Shown here: piece by piece, positions 25,248-33,944 of the stretch
How the letters are laid out: the number at the start of each line of letters is the position of its first letter
Position numbering within the stretch: the first letter of the stretch is position 1
Origin: Chitinophaga sp.
Lineage (GTDB): Bacteria > Bacteroidota > Bacteroidia > Chitinophagales > Chitinophagaceae
Assembly: GCF_017745275.1 (NCBI RefSeq)
Contig: NZ_JAGHZS010000008.1
Coordinates: 1 to 64,000 of the forward strand
Length of the DNA: 64,000 nucleotides
Direction: 5' to 3'
Position numbers and translations under genes: made by a program
The notes under the pieces: generated by a model
What the model was told of the DNA's origin: nothing
Seen by the model: the letters and a program-made list of their open reading frames with translations, nothing else
The model's database searches: none

Positions 25248-27558
25248 ATTTTTTCTTTTTCTTGCCTTTCACCTTTTCCGCGTCTCTGCAGCATTTCTCC
25301 TGTGCATCAACTACGGCGATATTCACCATGTTAACGATCTGTCTTACCGTACTACCCAATTGCAGGATGTGTACCGGCTTTTTCATACCCAGCAAAATAG
25401 GTCCGATAGCGTCAAAACCAGCAACTTCCTGTAGCAGGTTATAAGCAATATTACCAGCGGCCAGGTTAGGGAAGATGAGGGTATTTACCTCTTCGCCCAG
25501 CAGTTCCGTAAATGGATAGTTGTCTCTCAGGATCTCCTTATTGAAGGCCATGGCTGCCTGTATTTCACCGTCTACAATGAGGGAAGGATCACGTTGCTTT
25601 ACAATTTCACGTGCTTTGCTCATGGTTTGCGCTTCCGGCGTCTGGCTGCTGCCAAAATTGGAATACGACAACATCGCAATGCGTGGCGTGATGTTAAAGT
25701 GCTTCACTTCTTTCGCCACCATCATGGTAATATCTGCCAGCTCTTCTGCAGTAGGATTGAAATTAACGGTTGTATCGGCGAGGAACAAAGGTCCACGTTT
25801 GGTTTCAATGATATACATACCCGCTACACGCTTGGCACCTTCTTCCATACCAATTACCTGCAGGGCAGGGCGAATGGTATCAGGATATTTGCGGGTCAGG
25901 CCGGAAATCAGGGCATCTGCTTCACCGGTTTCCACCATCATACAGCCGAAGTAGTTACGTTCGCGCATGATTTTACGGGCTTCATACAGGTTGAGGCCTT
26001 TGCGCTTACGCTTTTCGAAGAACAGGTCTCCGAAGCGGTGACGCATTTCCTTCATCTCTTCACTCTTCGGATCAATGATCACCACATCATCAATTTCGAT
26101 CGCATTTTCCACCATCAACTCGCGGATACGTGCTTCATTACCCAACAGGATCGGATAGGCAATTCCTTCGTCGTTCACTACCTGCGCGGCTTTCAACACT
26201 TTCAGGTTGTCTGCTTCTGCAAACACCACTTTCCTTGGATCGCGGCGGGCTTTGGTACCTATTACGCGGAACAGTTGATTATCCAGTCCCAGACGGTGAT
26301 TCAGCTCATTGCGGTATGCCTCCCAGTCGGTGATCGGACGGAGTGCTACACCACTATCCATAGCTGCCTTAGCTACTGCTGGCGCTACAGTGCTCAACAA
26401 GCGCGGATCCAGCGGCTTTGGAATAATATATTTAGGTCCGAAGAAAATATTTCTTTCGTTATAAGCCAGGTTCACGATATCCGGTACCGGAGATTTGGCC
26501 ATTTCTGCCAATGCTCTTACCGCTGCCAGCTTCATTTCCTCGTTGATTTGAGTAGCTCTCACGTCGAGGGCTCCGCGGAAAATGTAAGGGAAACCCAATA
26601 CGTTGTTCACCTGGTTGGGATAGTCGGAACGGCCGGTAGCCATAATGATATCCGGACGGGCAGCAATGGCGGTATCGTAGGCTATTTCCGGATCAGGGTT
26701 GGCCATGGCGAAAACAATCGGGTTTTTAGCCATGCCCTTTACCATTTCGGCTGTTACTACGTTACCTACGGAGAGGCCCAGGAATACATCCGCGCCTTTC
26801 ATGGCTTCTGCCAGCGTGGTAATTTTGGTGCTGGTAACAAATTGTTTATGTCTGTCGGAGAGATCTTTACGATCCTTGTTTAAAACACCGTCTTTATCAA
26901 ACATGATAAAGTTTTCGGGTTTGGCGCCCAGCGCCACGTATAACTTTACACAAGCCATGGCAGCAGCTCCTGCGCCGTTTACCACGATCTTTACTTTCTC
27001 TATTTTTTTCTTTACCAGCTCTAAAGCGTTCAACAGTGCGGCAGAAGAGATGATAGCCGTACCATGCTGATCATCGTGCATGATCGGAATTTTCAGCTCT
27101 TTCCGCAGCCTTTCTTCAATTTCAAAGCACTCGGGGCTTTTGATATCTTCCAGATTAATACCACCAAACGTAGGCTCCAGGGCCTTTACGGCTGCTACGA
27201 AGGTATCCGGATCTTTTGCATCCAGTTCTATATCAAAAACATCTATGTCGGCAAATATCTTAAACAACACCGCTTTCCCTTCCATCACCGGTTTGCCGGC
27301 TTCGGGACCGATATCTCCTAAACCCAATACAGCGGTACCATTGCTGATAACGCCCACCAGGTTACCTTTTGCGGTATATTTATAAACGTTTTCTACATCA
27401 TTGAAAATTTCTTTGCATGGCTCTGCTACTCCGGGAGAGTACGCCAGTGAAAGATCCCATTGCGATTTTGTGTTCTTTGTAGGTATGACTTCAATTTTAC
27501 CCGGCCTGCCCTTTGCATGATAGTCTAACGCATCCTGCTTATTCAGTTTCTTTGCCAT
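25246..27558 (-). CDS. maeB: NADP-dependent malic enzyme fused to a phosphotransacetylase-like domain
   Basis: The ATG at 27558 gives 770 residues and the usual start MAKKLNKQDALDYH; an upstream in-frame ATG at 27645 adds unrelated sequence. Residues ~1-425 are malic enzyme, which decarboxylates malate to pyruvate with reduction of NADP. Motifs include WDLSLAYSPGVAEPC, GDIGPEAGKPVMEGK, HDDQHGTAIISSAALLNAL, the Rossmann motif VNGAGAAAMAC and FAMANPDPE. Residues ~440-770 resemble phosphate acetyltransferase (RKVVFAEADNLKVLKAAQ, DALISGLTRKYPDTIRPALQ). In MaeB homologues this part is regulatory and usually lacks Pta activity. The C terminus ends in a Lys tract. Length matches E. coli MaeB (759). 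Confidence 0.95.
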   Translation of the reverse strand: MAKKLNKQDALDYHAKGRPGKIEVIPTKNTKSQWDLSLAYSPGVAEPCKEIFNDVENVYKYTAKGNLVGVISNGTAVLGLGDIGPEAGKPVMEGKAVLFKIFADIDVFDIELDAKDPDTFVAAVKALEPTFGGINLEDIKSPECFEIEERLRKELKIPIMHDDQHGTAIISSAALLNALELVKKKIEKVKIVVNGAGAAAMACVKLYVALGAKPENFIMFDKDGVLNKDRKDLSDRHKQFVTSTKITTLAEAMKGADVFLGLSVGNVVTAEMVKGMAKNPIVFAMANPDPEIAYDTAIAARPDIIMATGRSDYPNQVNNVLGFPYIFRGALDVRATQINEEMKLAAVRALAEMAKSPVPDIVNLAYNERNIFFGPKYIIPKPLDPRLLSTVAPAVAKAAMDSGVALRPITDWEAYRNELNHRLGLDNQLFRVIGTKARRDPRKVVFAEADNLKVLKAAQVVNDEGIAYPILLGNEARIRELMVENAIEIDDVVIIDPKSEEMKEMRHRFGDLFFEKRKRKGLNLYEARKIMRERNYFGCMMVETGEADALISGLTRKYPDTIRPALQVIGMEEGAKRVAGMYIIETKRGPLFLADTTVNFNPTAEELADITMMVAKEVKHFNITPRIAMLSYSNFGSSQTPEAQTMSKAREIVKQRDPSLIVDGEIQAAMAFNKEILRDNYPFTELLGEEVNTLIFPNLAAGNIAYNLLQEVAGFDAIGPILLGMKKPVHILQLGSTVRQIVNMVNIAVVDAQEKCCRDAEKVKGKKKKK

Positions 27559-27704
27559 ATAAATATTAAGATTGTTATTGGGCGTGCAATATACGAAGTA
27601 TTGTATTAAGGCCCTCCACCCAAATAGTGTGATGCCTACCCACAATTAAGCATTCTAACCATTAAAATTACTTACTTTTACAGCGTTAAACATTCACAAA
27701 TATC

Positions 27705-28148
27705 ATGATACAACGCATCCAGAGTCTCTATCTGCTGTTGGCTGCCGCCGCAGGCGCTGCTGCCCTGTCCTTCGATCTGTGGAAAGCTACGCTGACCAAT
27801 AGCACGAACCCTGTTTATGTAAACGCTTCCAGCAACTACCTGCTGTTTGTACTGTATGTCATCATTATCCTGGTGTCGCTGGCCACTATCTTCCTTTTTA
27901 AGAAACGTAAACTCCAGTTTCGCCTGACTATTTTTAACATTCTTTTTGGTTTTGCCGCACTGGCTTACCAATACTATGTGGTACAACAAACCGCTAATAA
28001 ACTGAGCACCGGCGGCGTTGCGATTGTTTCGGCATCCTACCTGCCTGCCTCTTTCCTGCCTATCGTTATTATCATTCTTTTGTTCCTGGCAGTAAGAGGA
28101 ATTTATAAAGATGAGAAACTGATCAAATCACTGGACAGACTCAGATAA
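27705..28148 (+). CDS. DUF4293 family four-helix membrane protein
   Basis: A 147-residue protein with four hydrophobic segments (residues ~7-25, 47-67, 78-97, 108-128), starting MIQRIQSLYLLLA, which is the characteristic beginning of the DUF4293 family of Bacteroidota. The function is unknown. Positive charges (KKRK after helix 2, DEKLIKSLDRLR at the end) suggest cytoplasmic ends. It is divergent from maeB and runs 12 bp ahead of a hypothetical gene, which it probably shares a transcript with. A TACTTTTA box about 30 bp upstream may be the -7 element. Confidence 0.85.
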   Translation: MIQRIQSLYLLLAAAAGAAALSFDLWKATLTNSTNPVYVNASSNYLLFVLYVIIILVSLATIFLFKKRKLQFRLTIFNILFGFAALAYQYYVVQQTANKLSTGGVAIVSASYLPASFLPIVIIILLFLAVRGIYKDEKLIKSLDRLR

Positions 28149-28160
28149 GTACTTGTCTTT

Positions 28161-28754
28161 ATGGGCGTAGATTTACGGGTCATCACCGGACATCGGCTAT
28201 CTGCTGCGGCCGTGTTGGATATGGGAGACGTCATTAACAAGGATCCCATCCTGCGTGAACTGGATTTCTACACCGTTTCCTCTTTTAAAGTAGAAAGCTG
28301 GCATAACATCTCCAATGCAGATGAAATTACGGCATGCTGGGAACAGGCCTGTTCAAACTCCAACAAAGGCGACAGAGACGAACGAATAAGTGACGACTGG
28401 TGGTGGGAAGCCATCCCTAATTTTCATACCCATGCCGGCCGTACAAACTTTCATCCGGAAATAGTGCAAACAGATGGTTGGGGACAAAAACTATGGATTA
28501 TCAGTGATGAAAAGGAACGGACAAGGATTTGCGCTTACTACAACAGGTTCGCACAGTTACTACAACAACGATATGTTATATTCTATGGTGACTCCAGCGT
28601 GAAATCCTCTCTCATAGATGACGAAATATATAATAAGTCGATGGAACAAATCCTGGAATGGCTACTACAGGAGTTTGGATTCAAACACGTGTCAGATATG
28701 GCCGATCAATGGTTTGAGGATTTTGGATTCTACATACACACTGTAAAATACTAA
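28161..28754 (+). CDS. Hypothetical protein, 197 residues, no recognised domain
   Basis: I do not recognise this protein. It is soluble, with no signal peptide or membrane segment, acidic and unusually rich in Trp (about 11, including WWW in DDWWWEAIPNF). It starts MGVDLRVITGHRLS 12 bp after the DUF4293 gene and ends inside a bidirectional terminator shared with uvrA. The pattern of isolated aromatics around IWIISDEKERTRICAYYNRF and ILEWLLQEFGFKH suggests a compact alpha/beta domain. Codon use looks like that of its neighbours. It could be an accessory orphan such as an immunity-type protein, but there is no toxin gene next to it to support that. Confidence 0.6.
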   Translation: MGVDLRVITGHRLSAAAVLDMGDVINKDPILRELDFYTVSSFKVESWHNISNADEITACWEQACSNSNKGDRDERISDDWWWEAIPNFHTHAGRTNFHPEIVQTDGWGQKLWIISDEKERTRICAYYNRFAQLLQQRYVIFYGDSSVKSSLIDDEIYNKSMEQILEWLLQEFGFKHVSDMADQWFEDFGFYIHTVKY

Positions 28755-28782
28755 AAGGGCCGGAGTTAAACTTCGGCCCTTT
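28754..28782. terminator. Bidirectional terminator between the 197-residue orphan and uvrA
   Basis: A 9-bp GC-rich stem AAAGGGCCG/CGGCCCTTT with flanking A- and T-tracts on both strands. It overlaps the stop codon of the plus-strand gene and lies 12 bp past the uvrA stop. Confidence 0.8.
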
Positions 28783-28793
28783 CTTTAATATCC

Positions 28794-31610
28794 TTACAGG
28801 TATTTTCCTGTATAACTTTCTTTTACTTTTTTCAATCCCTCCGGTATGCCTGCGTACAATAAATTACCACCGCCGGCGCCGCCTTCCGGCCCCAGGTCTA
28901 TCACCCAATCAGCACTCCTGATCACGTCCAGGTTATGTTCAATTACCAGCACCGTATGTCCTTGTTCAATAAGTGCATTAAAGGAATCCAGTAATTTTTT
29001 GATATCATGAAAATGCAGACCTGTGGTAGGCTCATCGAAGATGAATAAAATATGTCCCTGTGCTTTTCCTTTACCCAGGAAAGACGCCAGTTTCACACGC
29101 TGTGCTTCTCCACCGCTGAGGGTATCGCTACTTTGTCCGAGTTTCACGTAACCTAATCCCACACTGTTTAACGGACGTATTTTATTGCACACATCTTTCT
29201 CGTCTTTAAAGAAATCCAGTGCTTCATCTACCCCCATTTCCAGCACTTCGTAGATATTCTTATTCTTGTAGGTAACTTCCAGCACCTCATCTTTAAACCT
29301 TTTACCACCGCAGCTTTCACAGGTGAGATGTACATCGGCAAGGAACTGCATTTCTACAATTACTTCCCCTTCTCCTTTACATGCATCACAACGACCGCCA
29401 TCTACGTTGAATGAAAAATGTTTAGGCTGGAAACCACGCATTTTACTAAGCGGCTGCCGGGAATACAGGTCCCTGATTTCATCGTACGCCTTGATATAAG
29501 TAACCGGGTTGGAACGCGATGATTTACCAATTGGATTCTGGTCAATCATCTCCACCTGGGTTACATCATCCAGCGCACCTTTCAATGCTTTGTGATTACC
29601 TACCCTTTCGGCAAATTCGCCTTTCAGCTTCATCAGCGCAGGATAAAGGATTTGCTTTACCAGCGTGGTTTTTCCGGATCCACTCACGCCACTGATCACG
29701 GTTAATACACCCAATGGGAAATCCACCGTAATATCCTTCAGGTTATGCTGACGCGCACCTTCTACTGTAATTGCTTTTTTCCACTTGCGCACTTTCGCTG
29801 GCGGGTCAATGGCAAACTGACCGCTGAGATACTTGCCTGTCAGGCTGTTGGCATCTTTCAAAATCTGCGGATAAGTACCCGCAAAAATCACTTCTCCTCC
29901 AAGGTGACTGGCCAGCGGGCCCATGTCAATGATGTAGTCCGCCTCCCCCATCATCTGCTCATCGTGTTCTACTACTACCACGGTATTACCGAGGTCACGC
30001 AGTTCTTTGAGTACGGAAATCAGGCGGTGCGTATCCCGGGCGTGTAGTCCAATACTTGGCTCATCCAGGATGTACATAGAGTTGGTCAGGTTGCTACCGA
30101 GGGTACGCGTGAGTTGAATACGCTGACTTTCTCCGCCACTCAGGGTATTGGCTACCCTGTTGAGGGTAAGATATCCCAGGCCTACGTCCAGCAATGTTTT
30201 CAGACGATGGTTTATTTCAATAAGAATACGTTTCCCGATTTGTTGTTCGTATGCCGTGAGTTGCAGCTCATCAAACCATTGTTTCAGATTTGATACGGGT
30301 AAGTCTACCAGTTGCGCGATGTTGCGGTCTCCCACTTTGATGTAGAGGGCTTCTTTACGCAGGCGTCCACCACCACATTCGGGGCAGGTAGTACGGCCAC
30401 GATAGCGGGCCTGTAGTACACGGTATTGTACTTTGTACAGGTTTTGTTCCACCATTTTGAAGAACTCATTCAAACCGTAGAAATGTTCATTCCCGGTCCA
30501 GAGCAATTGCACCTGTTCATCGGTGAGTTCTGCAATAGGTTTATGTACCGGGAAGCCAAACTTGCGGGCAGTTTTGATGAGCGCTTCTTTATACTCGCCC
30601 ATTTTTTCACCACGCCAGGGCGCGATGGCGCCCTCAAAAACGCTGAGGCGTTTGTCTGGTATCACCAGGTCAGCATCAATGCCTAAGGTTTGTCCAAACC
30701 CTTCACAGGTAGGGCAAGCGCCGTAAGGATTGTTGAAAGAAAAAAGATTGGGAACCGGTTCTTCGAAAGTGATACCATCCAGCTCAAAGCGATTGGCGAA
30801 GTGAATGGTTTCCTTTCCATCTACTTCCACATAACAATCCCCCTCGCTTTCGTAAAATGCTGTTTGTACACTATCCGCAATGCGGTGTTTATCATCTTCC
30901 TCAAAATCCTTTACTACCAGCCTGTCTACCAGTACCCAGGCATCAGCTGGTACACTTATTTTCTTCTGTTCCAGCAATTCTTCGATACGTAGCAAGCCTG
31001 TGCCTTCACTACCGGGTACGTATAAACGGGAAAAGCCTTTTTGCAGGAGGATATTCAGTTCTTCTTTTACATCTCTTTTTGCATGCCGGCGGAAAGGAGC
31101 CAGCAGCAAAACTTTAGCGCCATGTTTCAGCTTTGTGATATAATCTACCACATCACTGACCTCATGTTTTTTTACCTGTTTTCCGGAGATGGGAGAATAA
31201 GTTTTACCTACTCTTCCAAAGAGTAACCGGAGATAATCATAAATTTCCGTCATAGATCCCACGGTGGAACGGGGAGTACGGGTAATGACTTTCTGTTCAA
31301 TAGCGATTGCCGGACAAATGCCTTTGATATAATCTACATCAGGTTTATTCATACGCATCAGGAACTGACGGGCATAGGAACTTAAACTTTCTGCATATCT
31401 GCGTTGTCCTTCTGCATAAAGGGTATCCATGGTAAGCGATGATTTTCCGGAACCGGACACACCGGTAACTACTACCAGTTTGCTACGGGGAATTGATACG
31501 CTTACATTCTTGAGATTGTGGACCCTTGCGCCTTTTATAAAAATATGGTCCTGCGGGCTAACTTCCTGAGGATCAATAATAGTCGTTTGTTTCTTTACTT
31601 TTGTTGCCAT
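28794..31610 (-). CDS. uvrA: UvrABC system protein A (nucleotide excision repair)
   Basis: A 938-residue ABC-type ATPase that, with UvrB, locates DNA lesions. It has two nucleotide-binding domains: Walker A GVSGSGKSSL (~49-58) and GVSGSGKTTL (~640-650), with paired signatures LSGGESQRIQL and LSGGEAQRVKLASFLG and Walker B-like YILDEPSIGLH and FIFDEPTTGLH. Zinc-binding Cys pairs are CPTCEGFG, CPECGGG and the C-terminal CDACKGEG...CESCGG. The UvrB-interaction region contains STVGSMTEIYDYLRLLFGRVG. Length and motifs are complete. It is divergent from the sigma-factor gene. No LexA-type box was evident upstream by eye. Confidence 0.97.
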   Translation of the reverse strand: MATKVKKQTTIIDPQEVSPQDHIFIKGARVHNLKNVSVSIPRSKLVVVTGVSGSGKSSLTMDTLYAEGQRRYAESLSSYARQFLMRMNKPDVDYIKGICPAIAIEQKVITRTPRSTVGSMTEIYDYLRLLFGRVGKTYSPISGKQVKKHEVSDVVDYITKLKHGAKVLLLAPFRRHAKRDVKEELNILLQKGFSRLYVPGSEGTGLLRIEELLEQKKISVPADAWVLVDRLVVKDFEEDDKHRIADSVQTAFYESEGDCYVEVDGKETIHFANRFELDGITFEEPVPNLFSFNNPYGACPTCEGFGQTLGIDADLVIPDKRLSVFEGAIAPWRGEKMGEYKEALIKTARKFGFPVHKPIAELTDEQVQLLWTGNEHFYGLNEFFKMVEQNLYKVQYRVLQARYRGRTTCPECGGGRLRKEALYIKVGDRNIAQLVDLPVSNLKQWFDELQLTAYEQQIGKRILIEINHRLKTLLDVGLGYLTLNRVANTLSGGESQRIQLTRTLGSNLTNSMYILDEPSIGLHARDTHRLISVLKELRDLGNTVVVVEHDEQMMGEADYIIDMGPLASHLGGEVIFAGTYPQILKDANSLTGKYLSGQFAIDPPAKVRKWKKAITVEGARQHNLKDITVDFPLGVLTVISGVSGSGKTTLVKQILYPALMKLKGEFAERVGNHKALKGALDDVTQVEMIDQNPIGKSSRSNPVTYIKAYDEIRDLYSRQPLSKMRGFQPKHFSFNVDGGRCDACKGEGEVIVEMQFLADVHLTCESCGGKRFKDEVLEVTYKNKNIYEVLEMGVDEALDFFKDEKDVCNKIRPLNSVGLGYVKLGQSSDTLSGGEAQRVKLASFLGKGKAQGHILFIFDEPTTGLHFHDIKKLLDSFNALIEQGHTVLVIEHNLDVIRSADWVIDLGPEGGAGGGNLLYAGIPEGLKKVKESYTGKYL

Positions 31611-31669
31611 GACAGAACAAATTTAAGGGAAAAGATGTTAGTTCTGACGTCTGCTTTTTTTACGTGTTC

Positions 31670-31712
31670 GTTATACGCTATAAGCTAATAGCTATGGGCT
31701 AAAAGCTATTTT
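31670..31712. repeat. Short degenerate family B words upstream of the sigma-factor promoter
   Basis: ATAAGCTAATAGCTATGGGC followed by TAAAAGCTATTTTT resembles family B arms, but no long pairing exists. It may be a decayed copy. Confidence 0.3.
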
Positions 31713-31716
31713 TATA

Positions 31717-31748
31717 TTTGTTTTATTGAACTATTCTTTTATATTTGC
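31717..31748 (+). promoter_or_regulatory. Consensus Bacteroidota promoter of the sigma-factor gene
   Basis: TTTG (31717-31720), a 19-bp spacer and TATATTTGC (31740-31748) match the primary-sigma consensus of Bacteroidota exactly. The predicted start near 31755 gives the downstream gene a leader of about 140 nt. Confidence 0.75.
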
Positions 31749-31893
31749 ATAAGACCAGATCTATCTCGCTGGATTTACCAATAATTTCTTAAACTTAAAC
31801 TGTTCAATATCGCATAAACTTTACTTAACAAACACAACCAAACTGGCTGTATTTCTGTAATTTATTTACTAACCCGCCTAGTTGTAGAAGTTT

Positions 31894-32475
31894 ATGCAAG
31901 TAATGTACAAATTGTGCGATGAGCAGTTGATTACTCTCTTTAAAAAGGGACATTCTTCCGCATTAGAGGAGTTGGTACACCGTCACAAAGACAAGGTGTT
32001 CACTTCTATCCTATTACTGGTGAAAGATTCTTTCCTCGCAGAGGACATTTTTCAAGACACCTTCATTAAAATTATTGACACCATCAGGGCTGAACGCTAT
32101 ACGGAAAAAGGGAAATTTTTGCCCTGGGCCATGCGTATTGCACATAACCTGTGCGTGGATCATTTCAGGAAGATCAAGCGTACACCAATGATCAGAACTG
32201 GTGACGATAAAGATATTTTTGATGTTCTCGGTTTTAGTGACAGTTGTGCTGAAGAAAAAATAATTACCCGCCAGAGTCATGACCGCGTTCGCAGAATGCT
32301 GGACATGTTACCGGAAGAACAACGGGAAGTAATTATTCTTCGTCACTATGCAGAGCTGAGTTTTAAAGAAATTGCAGATCTCACGCAAGTGAGCATCAAT
32401 ACGGCATTGGGTCGGATGCGTTATGGTCTGATCAATCTCCGGAAAATGATGACGGAGAAGCAAATCTGTCTATGA
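31894..32475 (+). CDS. RNA polymerase sigma-70-family factor (ECF-like)
   Basis: A 193-residue sigma factor with regions 2 and 4 only. Region 2 (~25-95) includes FLAEDIFQDTFIKIIDTI and GKFLPWAMRIAHNLCVDHFRK. Region 4 (~130-185) contains LPEEQREVIILRHYAELSFKEIADLTQVSINTALGRMRYGLINLRK with a clear helix-turn-helix. It is expected to direct RNA polymerase to a subset of promoters. No FecR-type or other anti-sigma gene follows; the next gene is convergent. The consensus housekeeping promoter upstream suggests steady expression, in line with widely conserved stand-alone ECF factors in this phylum. An alternative Met four codons in (position 31903) is possible. Confidence 0.93.
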   Translation: MQVMYKLCDEQLITLFKKGHSSALEELVHRHKDKVFTSILLLVKDSFLAEDIFQDTFIKIIDTIRAERYTEKGKFLPWAMRIAHNLCVDHFRKIKRTPMIRTGDDKDIFDVLGFSDSCAEEKIITRQSHDRVRRMLDMLPEEQREVIILRHYAELSFKEIADLTQVSINTALGRMRYGLINLRKMMTEKQICL

Positions 32476-32502
32476 TGAACCCTTTTTTTTGCTTGCCAGC
32501 AA

Positions 32503-32533
32503 CGAGCGGCCGGATGTAATGTCCGACCGCTCG
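32503..32533. terminator. Terminator between sigma-factor and thiolase genes
   Basis: CGAGCGGCCGGA pairs with TCCGACCGCTCG with one mismatch, followed by CTATTTT on the plus strand. It separates convergent genes and may act on both. Confidence 0.65.
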
Positions 32534-32549
32534 CTATTTTAGGCCAGGC

Positions 32550-33749
32550 CTATACTTTTTCAAATACCATTGCAGCACCCTGCCCTACTCCCACACACAT
32601 GGTAGCCAATCCATACTTAGCACCAGGCCTGCGCTTCATTTCATGCAATAGTGTGGTGGTGATACGTACCCCGCTACAACCCAACGGATGGCCTATAGCA
32701 ATGGCCCCACCATTTACGTTGACAATATCCGGATTCAATCCCAGGTCCTGTATACAGGCCAATGATTGCGAAGCAAAGGCCTCGTTCAATTCTGCCAGAT
32801 GCAGTTGATCGGCTGTGATGCCGGCCCGCTGCAAAGCCTTCCTGGAAGCAGGTACGGGACCGATACCCATAATAGCCGGATCTACGCCTGCTACCGCCAT
32901 ACTCTTTATTTGCGCCAACGGTTGCAGGTTAAACTGTTTCAATGCTTTTTCGGATACAATCAACAGGGCTGCGGCGCCATCATTGATTCCCGACGAATTG
33001 CCGGCTGTTACCGAACCGTTTTTTGCAAACGCCGGGCGCAGGCTGGAGAGCTTTTCCAACGTGGTTACGCGGGGATGTTCGTCCTTCGCAAATATTATTT
33101 TCTCGTCTTTATTTCCTGTCACCTCTACCGGGATAATTTCATCCTCCCATTTTCCGGCATCTAACGCCTGTTTGTAGAGCGTTTGACTGCGCAAGGCAAA
33201 GACATCCTGCTGCTCTCTCCCTATATGCCATTGATTGGCGACATTCTCCGCGGTTTCGCCCATTGAATAAGGATGATACATTTCTGATAACCGCGGATTA
33301 ATAAACCGCCACCCCAGGGTCGTGTCATATATTTCAGCTTTACGGCTAAAAGGCCCCTCCGATTTAGGCATTACAAACGGCGCACGGGTCATGCTTTCTA
33401 CACCACCGGCAAGGTATACATCTCCCTCACCACACATCACCGCCCTGGAAGCATCCATAATGGCCTGCATACCGGATGCACATAAACGATTTACGGTATT
33501 ACCAGCCACCGTTACCGGTAGTCCGGCCAGCAATGCCGCCATCCGCGCCACATTCCGGTTGTCTTCCCCCGCCTGGTTAGCTGCACCGGCGATCAGGTCT
33601 TCAATCACATTGGGATCTAAAGTCGCATTTCTTTTCATTAACGATTTAATCAGATGCGCCAGCAAATCGTCCGGGCGGACTGTGCTTAAAGCGCCACCAT
33701 AGCGACCTATGGGGGTGCGTACCGCATCTACTATATAAGCAACTTGCAT
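32550..33749 (-). CDS. Thiolase, PcaF/PaaJ-like (acetyl-CoA C-acyltransferase)
   Basis: The ATG at 33749 gives 399 residues beginning MQVAYIVDAVRTPIGRYGGA, the standard thiolase start; an ATG eight codons upstream is less likely. All catalytic landmarks are present: nucleophile Cys90 in NRLCASGMQAI, the His of AIAIGHPLGCSG and the second Cys in TMCVGVGQGAA. The segments AGEDNRNVARMAALLAGLP and TTLGWRFINP are particular to 3-oxoadipyl-CoA thiolases (PcaF/PaaJ), which cleave 3-oxoadipyl-CoA to succinyl-CoA and acetyl-CoA in aromatic degradation. No other pca or paa gene is nearby, so a general beta-ketothiolase role remains possible. Confidence 0.9.
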   Translation of the reverse strand: MQVAYIVDAVRTPIGRYGGALSTVRPDDLLAHLIKSLMKRNATLDPNVIEDLIAGAANQAGEDNRNVARMAALLAGLPVTVAGNTVNRLCASGMQAIMDASRAVMCGEGDVYLAGGVESMTRAPFVMPKSEGPFSRKAEIYDTTLGWRFINPRLSEMYHPYSMGETAENVANQWHIGREQQDVFALRSQTLYKQALDAGKWEDEIIPVEVTGNKDEKIIFAKDEHPRVTTLEKLSSLRPAFAKNGSVTAGNSSGINDGAAALLIVSEKALKQFNLQPLAQIKSMAVAGVDPAIMGIGPVPASRKALQRAGITADQLHLAELNEAFASQSLACIQDLGLNPDIVNVNGGAIAIGHPLGCSGVRITTTLLHEMKRRPGAKYGLATMCVGVGQGAAMVFEKV

Positions 33750-33874
33750 GAGAATGTTTTGGTTTATCTGCAATATAACACATCCCGGTAACCCGGCGAC
33801 TAAAACCTCTGTTTGCGACAGCCATACAAATCCCGCCAGATATACCTCTATTTCCGCCTTTTAGTAAATGGCGC

Positions 33875-33904
33875 TTGATCCATTTCCATGGTTCAGTAGT
33901 TTTG
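33875..33904 (+). promoter_or_regulatory. Putative promoter of the M23 peptidase gene
   Basis: TTG (33875-33877), a 19-bp spacer and TAGTTTTG (33897-33904) fit the Bacteroidota consensus, about 40 bp upstream of the start codon. Confidence 0.55.
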
Positions 33905-33944
33905 TATCCATCTTTATCACATTTTAAAATTAACCCCAAAGAAA

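Noticed and set aside
25594..26883. A 429-codon frame opposite the malic enzyme gene
   Set aside because: It is antisense to maeB and rich in His, Cys and Phe as expected of a mirror frame.
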